64,000 bases of DNA from Pseudomonas aestuarii (GCF_027988105.1 NZ_JAQJZJ010000001.1:186001-250000), one strand, 5' to 3'. Numbered from the stretch's first letter, positions 14,085 through 22,948 are shown. A program made the numbers and translations. The notes: generated from the sequence alone by a model not told the origin.

Positions 14085-15215
14085 ATGGAAGGGGGCGCAC
14101 GGGGCGCAGGCTTGCACTGGACGGTAGCGGATGGCCTGCCGGCGCACCTGTGCGTGGACGGTGCCTGGCTGCTGCAGGCGCCCAAGCCTGACCTTGAGGC
14201 CGTCTGGTACAGCCAGCGGCAACTGCCAGCGCAGGTGCAGGTGCAGGTCGCCGTGGCCGCCTGGGACAGCAGCCTGCTGGCGCTGCTGCGTCGCCTGCAG
14301 CGCCTGGCCGTGGCGCGGGACGTGGAGCTGCGCTGGCAAGGCCTGCCGGACGGTGTCGAGCGGCTGTTGCAGATGGCCGCTCAGCCGTCGACCCAGGCCC
14401 AGGAGCCGCCGGCCCCCGCTTATGGTCCGGTGACCCGCCTGGGGTTGCTGTTGCTCGGCGTGCTGGCCAGTGTCGGTCAGGCCTGCCGCTTCCTCGGTGA
14501 GGTGCTGCTGGCCCTCGGGCGTCAGCTGCGCGGCCGCGGACGCATGCGCCGGGGTGATTTCTGGCTGGCCCTGCAGCAGTGCGGGCCGGGCGCGCTGCCG
14601 ATAGTGGCGCTGATCGCCATTCTGGTCGGCCTGATTCTGGCCTTTGTCGGCGCTGCCCAGTTGCAGGCCTTCGGTGCCCAGTTGTACATCGCCAATATGG
14701 TGGCCATCGGCATGACCCGCGAGATGGGCGCGCTGATGACCGCGGTGATCATGGCCGGGCGCACCGGGGCGGCCTACGCGGCGGAGCTGGGCAGCATGCA
14801 GGCCAACGAGGAGATCGACGCACTGAAGACCTTCGGCTTCCCGCCGCTGGAATTCCTGGTTCTGCCGCGGTTGCTGGCGCTGGTGCTGAGCATGCCGCTG
14901 CTCTGCGTGTTCGCCGATGCGCTGGGCATTCTCGGCGGTTTCGTCATCGGCTCCGGTCTGTTCGATATTTCCGCACAGCTCTACCTCAAGCAGAGCCTGG
15001 AGATGCTCAGCCTCGGCGATTTCCTGGTGGGCATCGGCAAGAGCCTGGTGTTCGCCGTCCTGATCGGCCTGATCGGCTGCCACTACGGCCTGGCCTGCGG
15101 GCGCAATGCGCAAGCGGTGGGGCAGGCGACGACCCGGGCGGTGGTCAGCATCATCGTCGCGCTGGTGGTCAGTGACGCCCTGATTACCCTGATCTGCACC
15201 CGGCTGGGGGTCTGA
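14085..15215 (+). CDS. MlaE-like ABC transporter permease with fused N-terminal STAS-like domain
   Basis: The C-terminal ~250 residues form an MlaE/YrbE permease with five to six hydrophobic helices and the signature TAVIMAGRTGAAYAAELGSMQANEEIDALKTFG. The first ~105 residues look like an STAS domain, with WDSSLLALLRRLQRL (Asp61-Ser62-Ser63) matching the MlaB region around its phosphorylatable residue, and GLPDGVERLL following. In the Mla system these two parts are separate proteins. Permeases of this type move lipids between the inner membrane and a periplasmic MCE protein. The gene is first of a four-gene cassette and ends 1 nt before the ATPase gene. Confidence 0.87.
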   Translation: MEGGARGAGLHWTVADGLPAHLCVDGAWLLQAPKPDLEAVWYSQRQLPAQVQVQVAVAAWDSSLLALLRRLQRLAVARDVELRWQGLPDGVERLLQMAAQPSTQAQEPPAPAYGPVTRLGLLLLGVLASVGQACRFLGEVLLALGRQLRGRGRMRRGDFWLALQQCGPGALPIVALIAILVGLILAFVGAAQLQAFGAQLYIANMVAIGMTREMGALMTAVIMAGRTGAAYAAELGSMQANEEIDALKTFGFPPLEFLVLPRLLALVLSMPLLCVFADALGILGGFVIGSGLFDISAQLYLKQSLEMLSLGDFLVGIGKSLVFAVLIGLIGCHYGLACGRNAQAVGQATTRAVVSIIVALVVSDALITLICTRLGV

Positions 15216-15216
15216 A

Positions 15217-15987
15217 ATGAGCGATGCGCTGTTGGTCGCCGAGGATCTGAGTGCCGGCTACGGCAGCCTGGTGATCCAGCACGACCTGAATTTCGCCATC
15301 CGCCGTGGCGAGGTGTTTGTCATCATGGGTGCCAGCGGTTGTGGCAAAAGCACGCTGTTGCGTCACCTGATCGGCCTGCAGGCGCCACTGGCCGGGCGGG
15401 TGCTGTTCGATGGCGAGGATTTCTGGGCGGGCGACGAGGACAGGCGCGCCGCCTTGCAGCAGCACTTCGGCGTGCTCTACCAGAATGGCGCCTTGTGGGG
15501 TTCAATGACCCTGCGGGAAAATATCTGCCTGCCGCTGGCCGCCTACCGACAGCATCTGCAGCCGGCCGAACTGGCCGAGCTGGCGGCGTTGAAGCTGGCT
15601 TTGGTCGGGCTGGCCGGCTGCGACGAGCTGTATCCGTCGCAACTGTCCGGGGGCATGCGCAAGCGCGCTGCTCTGGCCAGGGCACTGGCGCTGGATCCGC
15701 AGGTGTTGTTCTTTGATGAGCCGTCGGCCGGTCTCGATCCGATCAGTTCGCAGTCCCTCGACGCCTTGATCCTGCAGTTGCGCGATAGCCTGGGTTCGAG
15801 CATCGTGCTGGTGACCCATGAGCTGCCGAGCATCCAGGCGGTGGCCGACCGTTGTCTGTTCCTCGATAATCAGAGCCACACCCAGATTGCCCTGGGCACC
15901 CTGCAGGAATTGCTGGCCGACGGGCCGGAGCAGGTGCAGTGCTTTCTGCGTCGGAGTGACCCGGCTCACAGCATGGAGACGGCATGA
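15217..15987 (+). CDS. MlaF-like ABC transporter ATP-binding protein
   Basis: A 256-residue ABC ATPase with Walker A GASGCGKST (about residues 38-46), signature LSGGMRKRAALARAL, Walker B VLFFDEPSAGLDP and switch histidine in VTHELPS. The GGMRKR form of the signature is typical of MCE-system (MlaF/Mkl) ATPases. It should energise the permease encoded just upstream. The stop overlaps the next start (ATGA), showing translational coupling within the cassette. Confidence 0.92.
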   Translation: MSDALLVAEDLSAGYGSLVIQHDLNFAIRRGEVFVIMGASGCGKSTLLRHLIGLQAPLAGRVLFDGEDFWAGDEDRRAALQQHFGVLYQNGALWGSMTLRENICLPLAAYRQHLQPAELAELAALKLALVGLAGCDELYPSQLSGGMRKRAALARALALDPQVLFFDEPSAGLDPISSQSLDALILQLRDSLGSSIVLVTHELPSIQAVADRCLFLDNQSHTQIALGTLQELLADGPEQVQCFLRRSDPAHSMETA

Positions 15988-16937
15988 GCGAAGCGCGCAA
16001 ACCCTTTTTGATTGGCGCCTTCCTGCTCGGCGGCCTGGCCCTGCTGGCCGCGGGTCTGCTGCTGCTGTCGCGCGACAGCTGGTTCAGTCAACCCAACGAA
16101 TACGCGGTGTATTTTACCGGTGCGCTGGACGGCCTGGATGTCGGTGCCGATGTCACCTACCGCGGGGTCAAGGTCGGCACGGTGCGCGAGATCCGCCTGT
16201 CCTACGACGCCGAGCTCAAGGATGTGGTGATGCCGGTGGTGCTGCGCATCAATACGCCGGAGCGGCAGCAGACCAGCGCCCGAGGTTTCGACCAGTTCAT
16301 CGATCAACTGGTCGAACGTGGTCTGCGTGCCCAGCTGCAGACGCCCAGTCTGCTGACCGGCAAGGCGATAGTCGCGCTGGACATGTTTCCGGACCAGGCC
16401 GGCTATGTGCGCACACCGCACGAGCTGGATCTGCCGACCATTCCCAGTGTGCCCTCGCGTATCGATGAAATTGCCGATGTGCTGCGCGAGTTGGCGGGCA
16501 GCCTGCGCGAATTGCCGTTGCAGGAGATGGTTGTCTCGGCCACGCGGACCCTGCAATCGCTGGAGAAACTGACCAGCTCCCCGGAATTGCAACAGGGCCT
16601 GGTGAGCATGAGTCAGATGCTGGTTAAGCTCGATCGTCTGAGTGGTCGCCTGGAGCAGCAACTGCCGCCGATCATGGACAATGTTCAGCAGGGCAGCGTG
16701 GCCCTGCGTGATGCCGTGGGCGAAATCCGTCGCGCGGCGCAGAATGCCGCGCAGGCGTTACAGCAGATCAATGACCTGGCGGCTGACAGTCGCCGCAGTC
16801 TCGGTCCGGAATCCGAGGTACAGTACGAGGCATTGCGCGCCCTGCAGGAGCTCAGTCGGGCAGGAAAAGCCCTGCAACGCACCCTGGAAGGGCTCGATCA
16901 GCAGCCCCAATCGCTCATATTTGGCAAATCAAGGTAA
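15984..16937 (+). CDS. MCE (MlaD/PqiB-like) periplasmic lipid-binding protein
   Basis: A 317-residue protein with one N-terminal transmembrane anchor (FLIGAFLLGGLALLAAGLLLL), then a single MCE domain at about residues 38-120 (YAVYFTGALDGLDVGADVTYRGVKVGTVREI) and a long helical tail. MCE proteins form hexameric rings that shuttle lipids through the periplasm. It is longer than E. coli MlaD (183 residues) because of the ~150-residue helical tail, which could form a needle-like extension. It works with the permease and ATPase encoded upstream. Confidence 0.9.
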   Translation: MSEARKPFLIGAFLLGGLALLAAGLLLLSRDSWFSQPNEYAVYFTGALDGLDVGADVTYRGVKVGTVREIRLSYDAELKDVVMPVVLRINTPERQQTSARGFDQFIDQLVERGLRAQLQTPSLLTGKAIVALDMFPDQAGYVRTPHELDLPTIPSVPSRIDEIADVLRELAGSLRELPLQEMVVSATRTLQSLEKLTSSPELQQGLVSMSQMLVKLDRLSGRLEQQLPPIMDNVQQGSVALRDAVGEIRRAAQNAAQALQQINDLAADSRRSLGPESEVQYEALRALQELSRAGKALQRTLEGLDQQPQSLIFGKSR

Positions 16938-16944
16938 TGTTTTC

Positions 16945-17646
16945 ATGAGATTGTTGCGTTTCTCGCCGCCGTTATTGCTTCTCGCGGCTTTGACCCTGTC
17001 AGGCTGTGCTGCACTGCAATCGCCGACCCAGTTCTATCGGCTCGAACAGGGCAATCCAGCGCTGCCGCACAACGATAAAGGGCCGGCGCTACTGCTCGGC
17101 CCGCTCAAGCTTGCGGATTATCTGCAGCGCGAGAATCTGGTACAGCGCGAGCTGGATGACAGCCTCACGCTCACTCAGAAGATCCGCTGGGCCGGTAGTC
17201 TGCAGGACGATGTCGGCCAATTGCTGCTGCGTCAACTGGCCGGACAGCTCGATACCAGCCGTGTTGCGCTGTATCCGGATCGCGTCGGTTTCTCCAGTGA
17301 GGTACAGGTTGTACTGAGCATCAGCCGTCTGGACTCGGGCGTGCAGCAGCCGGCGGTACTTGAAGCGCAGTGGCGCCTGCTCGATGCCGCCGGGGTGCAA
17401 CGTAGCAGTCGGGTTGTGCGCCTGCAGGCCAAGCACACGGGGGCGGTGATCGATCAGGTGCGCGCACAGAGTGCCCTGCTGCAGCAGCTGGCTGGGGAGT
17501 TGGCGAGTGCGATCAGGTCCATGCCGGTCGCCCAGGCAGTTGCCCCGCGCAAGCCGGTGGTCGCTGCGCCGGCGAAGCGACCGGAGAAAAAACCACTGAC
17601 CCCGCTGCTCGAGCCGGCCAAGCAAGTGGAAGTCTTTCGTTTCTAA
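16945..17646 (+). CDS. ABC-type transport auxiliary lipoprotein (PqiC/DUF330-like)
   Basis: A 233-residue lipoprotein: signal peptide with lipobox LSGC (Cys21), then SPTQFYRLEQ, the typical start of PqiC-type proteins, and a VALYPDRVGFSSEVQVVLSISRLDS core. PqiC-type lipoproteins sit in the outer membrane and complete MCE transport systems. A Lys/Pro-rich C-terminus follows. It is the fourth and last gene of the cassette, 7 nt after the MCE gene. The cassette has no MlaC-like chaperone, so the lipoprotein and the long MCE tail may bridge the periplasm. Confidence 0.85.
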   Translation: MRLLRFSPPLLLLAALTLSGCAALQSPTQFYRLEQGNPALPHNDKGPALLLGPLKLADYLQRENLVQRELDDSLTLTQKIRWAGSLQDDVGQLLLRQLAGQLDTSRVALYPDRVGFSSEVQVVLSISRLDSGVQQPAVLEAQWRLLDAAGVQRSSRVVRLQAKHTGAVIDQVRAQSALLQQLAGELASAIRSMPVAQAVAPRKPVVAAPAKRPEKKPLTPLLEPAKQVEVFRF

Positions 17647-17698
17647 GCCTGCGCTGCGGGTCGGGAGCTGTGACGAGACTCGACCGGTGGCGATACTC

Positions 17699-17778
17699 AG
17701 AGGCTGTGAACATATCGATCGCCGTAGCGAGACCATCTCCAGGCGGCCGCAGTAGGCGAGAGTTTTTTCACAGCCTCT
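17699..17778. repeat. 80-bp element with 12-bp perfect terminal inverted repeats
   Basis: AGAGGCTGTGAA at 17699-17710 is exactly complementary to TTCACAGCCTCT at 17767-17778. The interior is GC-rich with a T6 run next to the right arm. It fills the gap between the MCE lipoprotein gene and the converging AhpA-like gene, whose stop codon (17778-17780) begins in the right arm. It could be a miniature mobile element or a large bidirectional terminator hairpin. Confidence 0.6.
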
Positions 17779-19289
17779 CAGTGCTGGTGGTGTTCGTGCA
17801 TATGCGCCAGCTGCCGCTCCAGCAGTGACGGATAGGGTTCCAGCAGGCGCTCCACGCAGCAGGCACCCTCCGGGCTGGCGATAGTGCGGATGCGCGCGCG
17901 CTGACGTACCAGCGCATCATCACCCACGCGTCGCTCAAGCAGCAGCAGGTTACGGCTGTGCTGGGACAGGGCCAGGGCATCCTGGGCCGTCTCGCTGAGC
18001 AGCAGCTCGCCCTGGCTCAGGTCGAGCAGGTCTTCACCCCGGGTCAGGCCCAATTGCAGCTGCAGGGTGATGCCGCTGTCGGCAACCTCGATTTGCAAGG
18101 CGTGGCCGAGTGCGCGCATCAGTTCGCCGCAGCAGATGGCATGAGTCAGGTAATCCTCGCCACTGTCCTGGCGATGGAACAGCATCAGGCTGCTGCCGTC
18201 GCTGAGGGTGTGCAATTCGCCTTGATAGAGTGCCGAGGCCTGGTTCAGGCAGTCACGATAGCGCTGCAGCAGATCCAGCAGGCGCGCACGTGGCAAGCGG
18301 CGGAGCTGCTCCTGGGCGCCCAGTTGAATGGCCAGCACGGCGCTCTGTTGTGGAACACTGGCGGTCAGCGTGGGAATCGCGGCCGACTCATCGCCGTGGT
18401 CACGCAGGTCGGCGAAGGGGTCATCATCGTGCGGCTGGCCGAGTGCGCTGTCATCGTTATCCTGGTTGGCGTCGTCAAAGCGCTCGTCGTGCAGGTCGCG
18501 TACCTCGAAGGTCGGCTCATCGTCATCGTCATCGCCGAAGTCGTGCTCATCGTCTTCGTCGTCGAGGTCCTCGGGCGCTGGTTCAGGCTCTGGTTTCTCT
18601 GGCACCAGGCGCTTTTGCAGTTGGCGCGCCAGATCGCCGATCTCGTCCTGGCGGCCGGCACCGGGCGCCGGGTCATCCGGGTCGCGCAACCAGATGCGCA
18701 GCTGCAGCAGCGGGGTGGAAATATGGCGGCCCAGGCGCATGCTCAGGGACAAGGCCAGTGCCAGCAGAATCAGGCTGAGGATGCCCATGCTCTGCAAGCT
18801 GATGGTCATCGGTTGCTGGAATTGACGCATATCCAGGCTGATGAGCAATTGGCCGGCGATCACCTCCTGAAAGGTGATCGGGGTCGAGTACAGGCCCTCG
18901 GTCTCGCCGAGCATAGTCTTGCTTGGGCGCGAACCCGCTTCGGCGAGTACGCGGTTATCCACGCTGTAAATCGCGGCGTGAGCCACCAGCGGGTTTTTCA
19001 CCAGGTTGTTCAGCAGCACGCTGAGGCTGAGGATGTCATTGGACACCAGCAGTTCGGTGGCTGAAGTGGCCGTCTGGGTGATCAGGCTGGTGCCCAGGGC
19101 TTCGGCCTGCTGCTCCATCGCATACTTGAACTGCATGCCGATCACCCAGGCGTAGATCACCAGCGCCAGGGCCACGAGCAGCAGGCTATGGCTGGCGATG
19201 CGCAGGGCCAGGGGCACGCGGCGTTGGCGCAGGGCCTGGAACAGCAGCAGGAAGAAATTATCGGGTTTGACGGGGGCGGGCCGGTTCAC
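17778..19289 (-). CDS. AhpA/YtjB-like inner-membrane protein with acidic linker
   Basis: A 503-residue membrane protein with transmembrane segments at about 31-52 and 163-184 enclosing a ~110-residue periplasmic domain. A HAMP-like stretch follows, then a strongly acidic region (about 236-300, with runs such as DLDDEDDEHDFGDDDDDEP), then a cytoplasmic C-terminal domain. It resembles the AhpA/YtjB (SMP) family, which is found beside serB in many gammaproteobacteria, here divergently. The C-terminal part (from about 313) looks like a degenerate nucleotide-cyclase-type fold, but this is only an impression. GTG start at 19289. It ends in HEHHQH. Function unknown. Confidence 0.75.
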   Translation of the reverse strand: MNRPAPVKPDNFFLLLFQALRQRRVPLALRIASHSLLLVALALVIYAWVIGMQFKYAMEQQAEALGTSLITQTATSATELLVSNDILSLSVLLNNLVKNPLVAHAAIYSVDNRVLAEAGSRPSKTMLGETEGLYSTPITFQEVIAGQLLISLDMRQFQQPMTISLQSMGILSLILLALALSLSMRLGRHISTPLLQLRIWLRDPDDPAPGAGRQDEIGDLARQLQKRLVPEKPEPEPAPEDLDDEDDEHDFGDDDDDEPTFEVRDLHDERFDDANQDNDDSALGQPHDDDPFADLRDHGDESAAIPTLTASVPQQSAVLAIQLGAQEQLRRLPRARLLDLLQRYRDCLNQASALYQGELHTLSDGSSLMLFHRQDSGEDYLTHAICCGELMRALGHALQIEVADSGITLQLQLGLTRGEDLLDLSQGELLLSETAQDALALSQHSRNLLLLERRVGDDALVRQRARIRTIASPEGACCVERLLEPYPSLLERQLAHMHEHHQH

Positions 19290-19454
19290 AGAGCTCGGCT
19301 CTTATCGACTGTAGGTGCGGCGCAGTATAGCGAGCGCTATGCATAGGGCAAAGCGCCGTGCGTGTCCGTATGGTCACGAAAATGGGTAGAATGTGCGGCT
19401 TTTCAGCAGGCTTGCTCTGCTGTTGACCATTAACCGAGCCCCGGAGGGTGCGCC

Positions 19455-20669
19455 TTGCGCGAAATCGTCCTGATTAATATTACCGGCGAAGACCGTCCCG
19501 GTCTGACTGCCGCCATCACCGGTGTGCTGGCCCAAGGCGGGGTGAATATCCTCGATATCGGCCAGGCGGTGATCCACGACACCCTGTCTTTCGGCATTCT
19601 GGTTGAGATTCCGCCTACCGAACAGGGCTCCTCGGTACTCAAGGACCTGCTGTTCGCCGCCTACAAACTCGAGCAACAGGTGCGCTTCACGCCGGTGTCC
19701 GAGGCGGATTACCAGCAGTGGGTCGGTGGTCAGGGCAAGGCGCGGCATATCGTCACCCTGTTGACCCGCAAGGTCACCGCCGAGCAATTGCAGCGGGTCA
19801 GCGCCATTACCGCCAAGTACGACTTGAACATCGACCATATCGATCGTCTGTCCGGGCGCATGCCGCTGGATATGCCGGACGAGCAGGGCAAGGGCTGCAT
19901 CGAGTTTTCCGTACGTGGCGAACCGGCCGACCCGGCGGGGCTGCGCGCCGAGTTCCTCAGCGTGGCCCAGGAATTGAATGTCGACATCGCCTTCCAGCGC
20001 GATTCGCTGTTCCGGCGTAATCGCCGGCTGGCGGTATTCGACATGGACTCGACGCTGATCGAAGCCGAGGTGATAGACGAGTTGGCCAAGGCCGCGGGAG
20101 TCGGCGAGCAGGTGTCGGCCATCACCGAGCGGGCGATGCGCGGCGAGCTGGATTTCGCCGCCAGCTTCCGCGAGCGCCTGGCCCTGCTCAAGGGGCTGCC
20201 GGAAACCGTGCTGGCCGATATCGGCGCCTCGCTGCGCCTGACCGAGGGCGCCGAGACCCTGTTCGGCGAATTGCGCCGCCTGGGCTACAAGACCGCGATC
20301 CTGTCCGGCGGCTTCAGCTATTTTGCCAAGCAGCTGCAGGCCAAACTGGGCATCGACTACGTGTTCGCCAACGAGCTGCAGATCGTCGATGGCCTGGTCA
20401 CCGGGGTGGCGGTCGAGCCGATCGTCGACGCCCAGCGCAAGGCCGACCTGCTGCGCGAACTGGCGGAAAAACAGGGGCTGCGCCTGGAGCAGACCATCGC
20501 CGTTGGTGATGGCGCCAACGACCTGCCGATGCTGGCCATCGCCGGCCTGGGTGTGGCCTTTCGGGCCAAGCCGCTGGTCAAGCAGTCGGCCAAGCAGGCC
20601 ATCTCGACCCTGGGCCTGGATGGCATCCTCTATCTGCTTGGCTTCCGCGATCGCGACGGCTTGGAGTGA
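19455..20669 (+). CDS. serB: phosphoserine phosphatase SerB
   Basis: SerB carries out the last step of serine synthesis, hydrolysing L-phosphoserine. The 404-residue protein has two N-terminal ACT-type domains (REIVLINITGEDRPGLTAAITGVLA first) and a HAD phosphatase domain with the nucleophile motif DMDSTLIEAE at about residues 196-205, followed by LSGGFSYF and the Mg-binding GDGANDLPML. This ACT-extended form is typical of pseudomonads. Translation starts at the TTG at 19455, eight nt after GGAGGG. Divergent from the AhpA-like gene. Confidence 0.95.
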   Translation: MREIVLINITGEDRPGLTAAITGVLAQGGVNILDIGQAVIHDTLSFGILVEIPPTEQGSSVLKDLLFAAYKLEQQVRFTPVSEADYQQWVGGQGKARHIVTLLTRKVTAEQLQRVSAITAKYDLNIDHIDRLSGRMPLDMPDEQGKGCIEFSVRGEPADPAGLRAEFLSVAQELNVDIAFQRDSLFRRNRRLAVFDMDSTLIEAEVIDELAKAAGVGEQVSAITERAMRGELDFAASFRERLALLKGLPETVLADIGASLRLTEGAETLFGELRRLGYKTAILSGGFSYFAKQLQAKLGIDYVFANELQIVDGLVTGVAVEPIVDAQRKADLLRELAEKQGLRLEQTIAVGDGANDLPMLAIAGLGVAFRAKPLVKQSAKQAISTLGLDGILYLLGFRDRDGLE

Positions 20670-20760
20670 TAAGCCGATAAGGCGCGTTGGATCGGCTAGG
20701 GCTTGAGAGAAGTGGCGGATGAGGACTGAGGTTGTGCCGGCCTCGATGGCGGGGCACGAT

Positions 20761-20809
20761 CCCTCATCCCTCATCCCTCATCCCTCATCCCTCATCCCTC
20801 ATCCCTCAC
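20761..20809. repeat. CCCTCAT heptamer tandem repeat
   Basis: Six perfect CCCTCAT units (20761-20802) plus a seventh, CCCTCAC, lie between serB and fimX, ending 7 bp from the fimX stop codon. It is a slippage-prone simple repeat and encodes nothing convincing. Confidence 0.95.
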
Positions 20810-20815
20810 TCCCCG

Positions 20816-22885
20816 CTATTCGTCGCCCGCCGAGAAGTCGTAATCCATCGACTGGCTGGGGCCTTGCAGGTAGTAACCCTGAATGTAATTGACCCCGGCC
20901 TGCCAGAGCGTGGCCAGCACACTGGCGCTCTCGATAAAGGGCACTATGGTCAGCTTGGCCTGGGCGTGCAGGCTGGCCAGCAGGGTTTTCAGCGCTTCCT
21001 GGCTTTCTGGGGTCGACAGGTCCTGGGAGAAGGAGCCGTCGATCTTGACGAAATCGATGTGCAGGTGCTTGAGGGTGTTGAAGGGGTTGATCGCACAGCC
21101 GAACTGACTGAGCGCCACCTTGCAGTGCAGTTCGTTCAAGCCCAGGGTCAGTGCCTTGGCCTGCTTGAGGTAGGCGATGGCATCCGGTTCGCTGAACTGG
21201 AAGACCAGTGCGTCCGAGGGCAGGCGCGCGGCTTTCAGGGCCACGCTGAGCCATGCCAGCAGGGTCTGATCCTGCAGGCTGGCGCTCGACAGGTGGACGA
21301 ACAGGTGGGTGTTGTGGCCCTTGTTGCGGTGGTCGGCGAGCAACTTGATCGAGTTGAGAATCACCCAACGGTCGATTTTCTCGCCCAGACCAGCCTGTTT
21401 CGCCGCGTTGAGAAACTCGTGCGGCGGCACTTCTTCGCCTTGTGGGCTAAGCATGCGCAGCAAGACTTCATAGTATTCATGGCTGTCGCCGCGCAGGCTG
21501 ATGATCGGCTGGAACAGCAGGCGGAAGCTGTTGTGCTCCAATGCCTGTTGGACCATGGCGACTATGTTGCCGCGGCTGGCCGCCGCGGCCAGTTCATCGC
21601 CAGGGTTGAACAGCTTGAGGGCGTTACCCGGGTCCAGTTCGTCGGCGCAGCGCTGGGCGCGGTCGACCACTTGCTGGGCTTTCGGGGTTTTCTCGTTGAG
21701 ACCGGCGACGCCTATCGACAGGGTGCTCTGTGCCGTGCGGCCGTTGACATCGAACAGGGTGCTTTCGACCTTTTTCAGCAGGCTCGCCAGGCCGGCTTCG
21801 GCTTGCTCCGGGGTCTTGCCGGGCTGCAGGACGGTGAATACATCATCGCCAAAGCGCGCCAGTTGCGCTTCGTGGGTAAAGTGATCGCGCAGCAGGTTGG
21901 CCAGGTCGGTGAGCAGCAAGTCGATGCCCGCCAGGCCAACTTCTGCCAGCAGGCTGGCATAACGGTCGATGCGGATATAGGCCAGGCTGGCCGGCTGGCC
22001 GGCATTCACCGCGCGCTCGGCGGCGCTGTCCATCAGGCCGAGGAAATGGTTGCGGTTGTACAGGCCGGTGACCAGATCCTGGCTGCTGATTTCGCGGAGT
22101 TTTTCTTCCAGCTCGGCGTTGCCGCTTTCTACCTGGATTACCACCTGAATACAGGGTTCGCCATCGTAGGTGGCCGGCGAGAAACTCATGCGCACCGGGA
22201 AGGTCTGGCCGCAGGCCTGCACACCGGTACAGGCCAGCTCGGCGTCGCCTTCGGCGCTCTGGTAGTTCTTCAGGAAATCCTTGAAGTTGCTTTGCTCGGC
22301 ACTGGCAATCAGGTCGATCATCGGCATGCCTTCCAGCTCATCGCCATCCTGATAAGCAAAAAGCTCGAGGTAGGCGCGGTTGGCATAGATATGCATGCCG
22401 TCATGCACGTAGGCGATGGCATCGACCGAGCTGTCGAGCAGCAACTGGCAGCGTTTCTCCGCCTCGCGCAGGGCCACTTCGGCGGCGCGCCGGGCACGGC
22501 GCTCTTCGAGGTTGGCCAGTTCGCGTTTGGCCACCAGCACCAGGCGCTCGTCTTCGCCTTGCGGCAGCGCATCCTGGGCGCCCAGGGTCAGGGCTTGGGT
22601 GATGCTGTCGGAGTCGTTGTCGGCGAGCAGCTGGATGACGGGGATATCTTTTGCCTGGCGGCGAATGGCGTTGATCGCTTCGCCCGGATCGAGGGATTCG
22701 CTACTGGGCGCACAGATCAACAGATCCCAGCTCTGCTGCAAGGCCTCGGCCAAGTCATCGCTGGAAGTCAGGCGATGCACGCGCGTAGCACGGCCGGCGT
22801 TGCGGAACAGGCTGACGAGACGCTCGGCCTCGTTCTGCGAGTCTTCAAGAATCAGCAGTCGAATGGTTTTTTTTTCGATGGCCAT
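20816..22885 (-). CDS. fimX: FimX-type degenerate GGDEF-EAL protein
   Basis: FimX binds c-di-GMP and controls type IV pilus assembly and twitching. The 689-residue product has an N-terminal REC-like domain (LLILEDSQNEAERLVSLF), a PAS domain (LLDSSVDAIAYVHDGMHIYANRAYLELF), a GGDEF domain degenerate at its signature (FGDDVF) and an EAL domain reading EVL, as in P. aeruginosa FimX. It should therefore sense rather than make or destroy c-di-GMP. Genes around it (serB, PilZ-like protein, psd, rhodanese) are in the same order as in PAO1. The ATG at 22885 gives MAIEKKTIRLL; a TTG four codons upstream is also in frame. Confidence 0.93.
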   Translation of the reverse strand: MAIEKKTIRLLILEDSQNEAERLVSLFRNAGRATRVHRLTSSDDLAEALQQSWDLLICAPSSESLDPGEAINAIRRQAKDIPVIQLLADNDSDSITQALTLGAQDALPQGEDERLVLVAKRELANLEERRARRAAEVALREAEKRCQLLLDSSVDAIAYVHDGMHIYANRAYLELFAYQDGDELEGMPMIDLIASAEQSNFKDFLKNYQSAEGDAELACTGVQACGQTFPVRMSFSPATYDGEPCIQVVIQVESGNAELEEKLREISSQDLVTGLYNRNHFLGLMDSAAERAVNAGQPASLAYIRIDRYASLLAEVGLAGIDLLLTDLANLLRDHFTHEAQLARFGDDVFTVLQPGKTPEQAEAGLASLLKKVESTLFDVNGRTAQSTLSIGVAGLNEKTPKAQQVVDRAQRCADELDPGNALKLFNPGDELAAAASRGNIVAMVQQALEHNSFRLLFQPIISLRGDSHEYYEVLLRMLSPQGEEVPPHEFLNAAKQAGLGEKIDRWVILNSIKLLADHRNKGHNTHLFVHLSSASLQDQTLLAWLSVALKAARLPSDALVFQFSEPDAIAYLKQAKALTLGLNELHCKVALSQFGCAINPFNTLKHLHIDFVKIDGSFSQDLSTPESQEALKTLLASLHAQAKLTIVPFIESASVLATLWQAGVNYIQGYYLQGPSQSMDYDFSAGDE

Positions 22886-22948
22886 ATCAGGAGTCAAATA
22901 TGTGGCGAACGGGGGCGAAAAGGCGACAAATTTTGATGTGCCGGCAAT

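Noticed and set aside
20761..20809. Possible CRISPR array
   Set aside because: Units are only 7 bp with no spacers and no cas genes nearby; it is a simple tandem repeat.
20816..22885. Active diguanylate cyclase/phosphodiesterase
   Set aside because: Both signatures are degenerate (GDDVF, EVL), as in FimX, so catalysis is unlikely.
20732..22936. 734-codon open frame opposite fimX
   Set aside because: It begins in the heptamer repeat and mirrors the fimX codons; FimX motifs on the minus strand are unambiguous.
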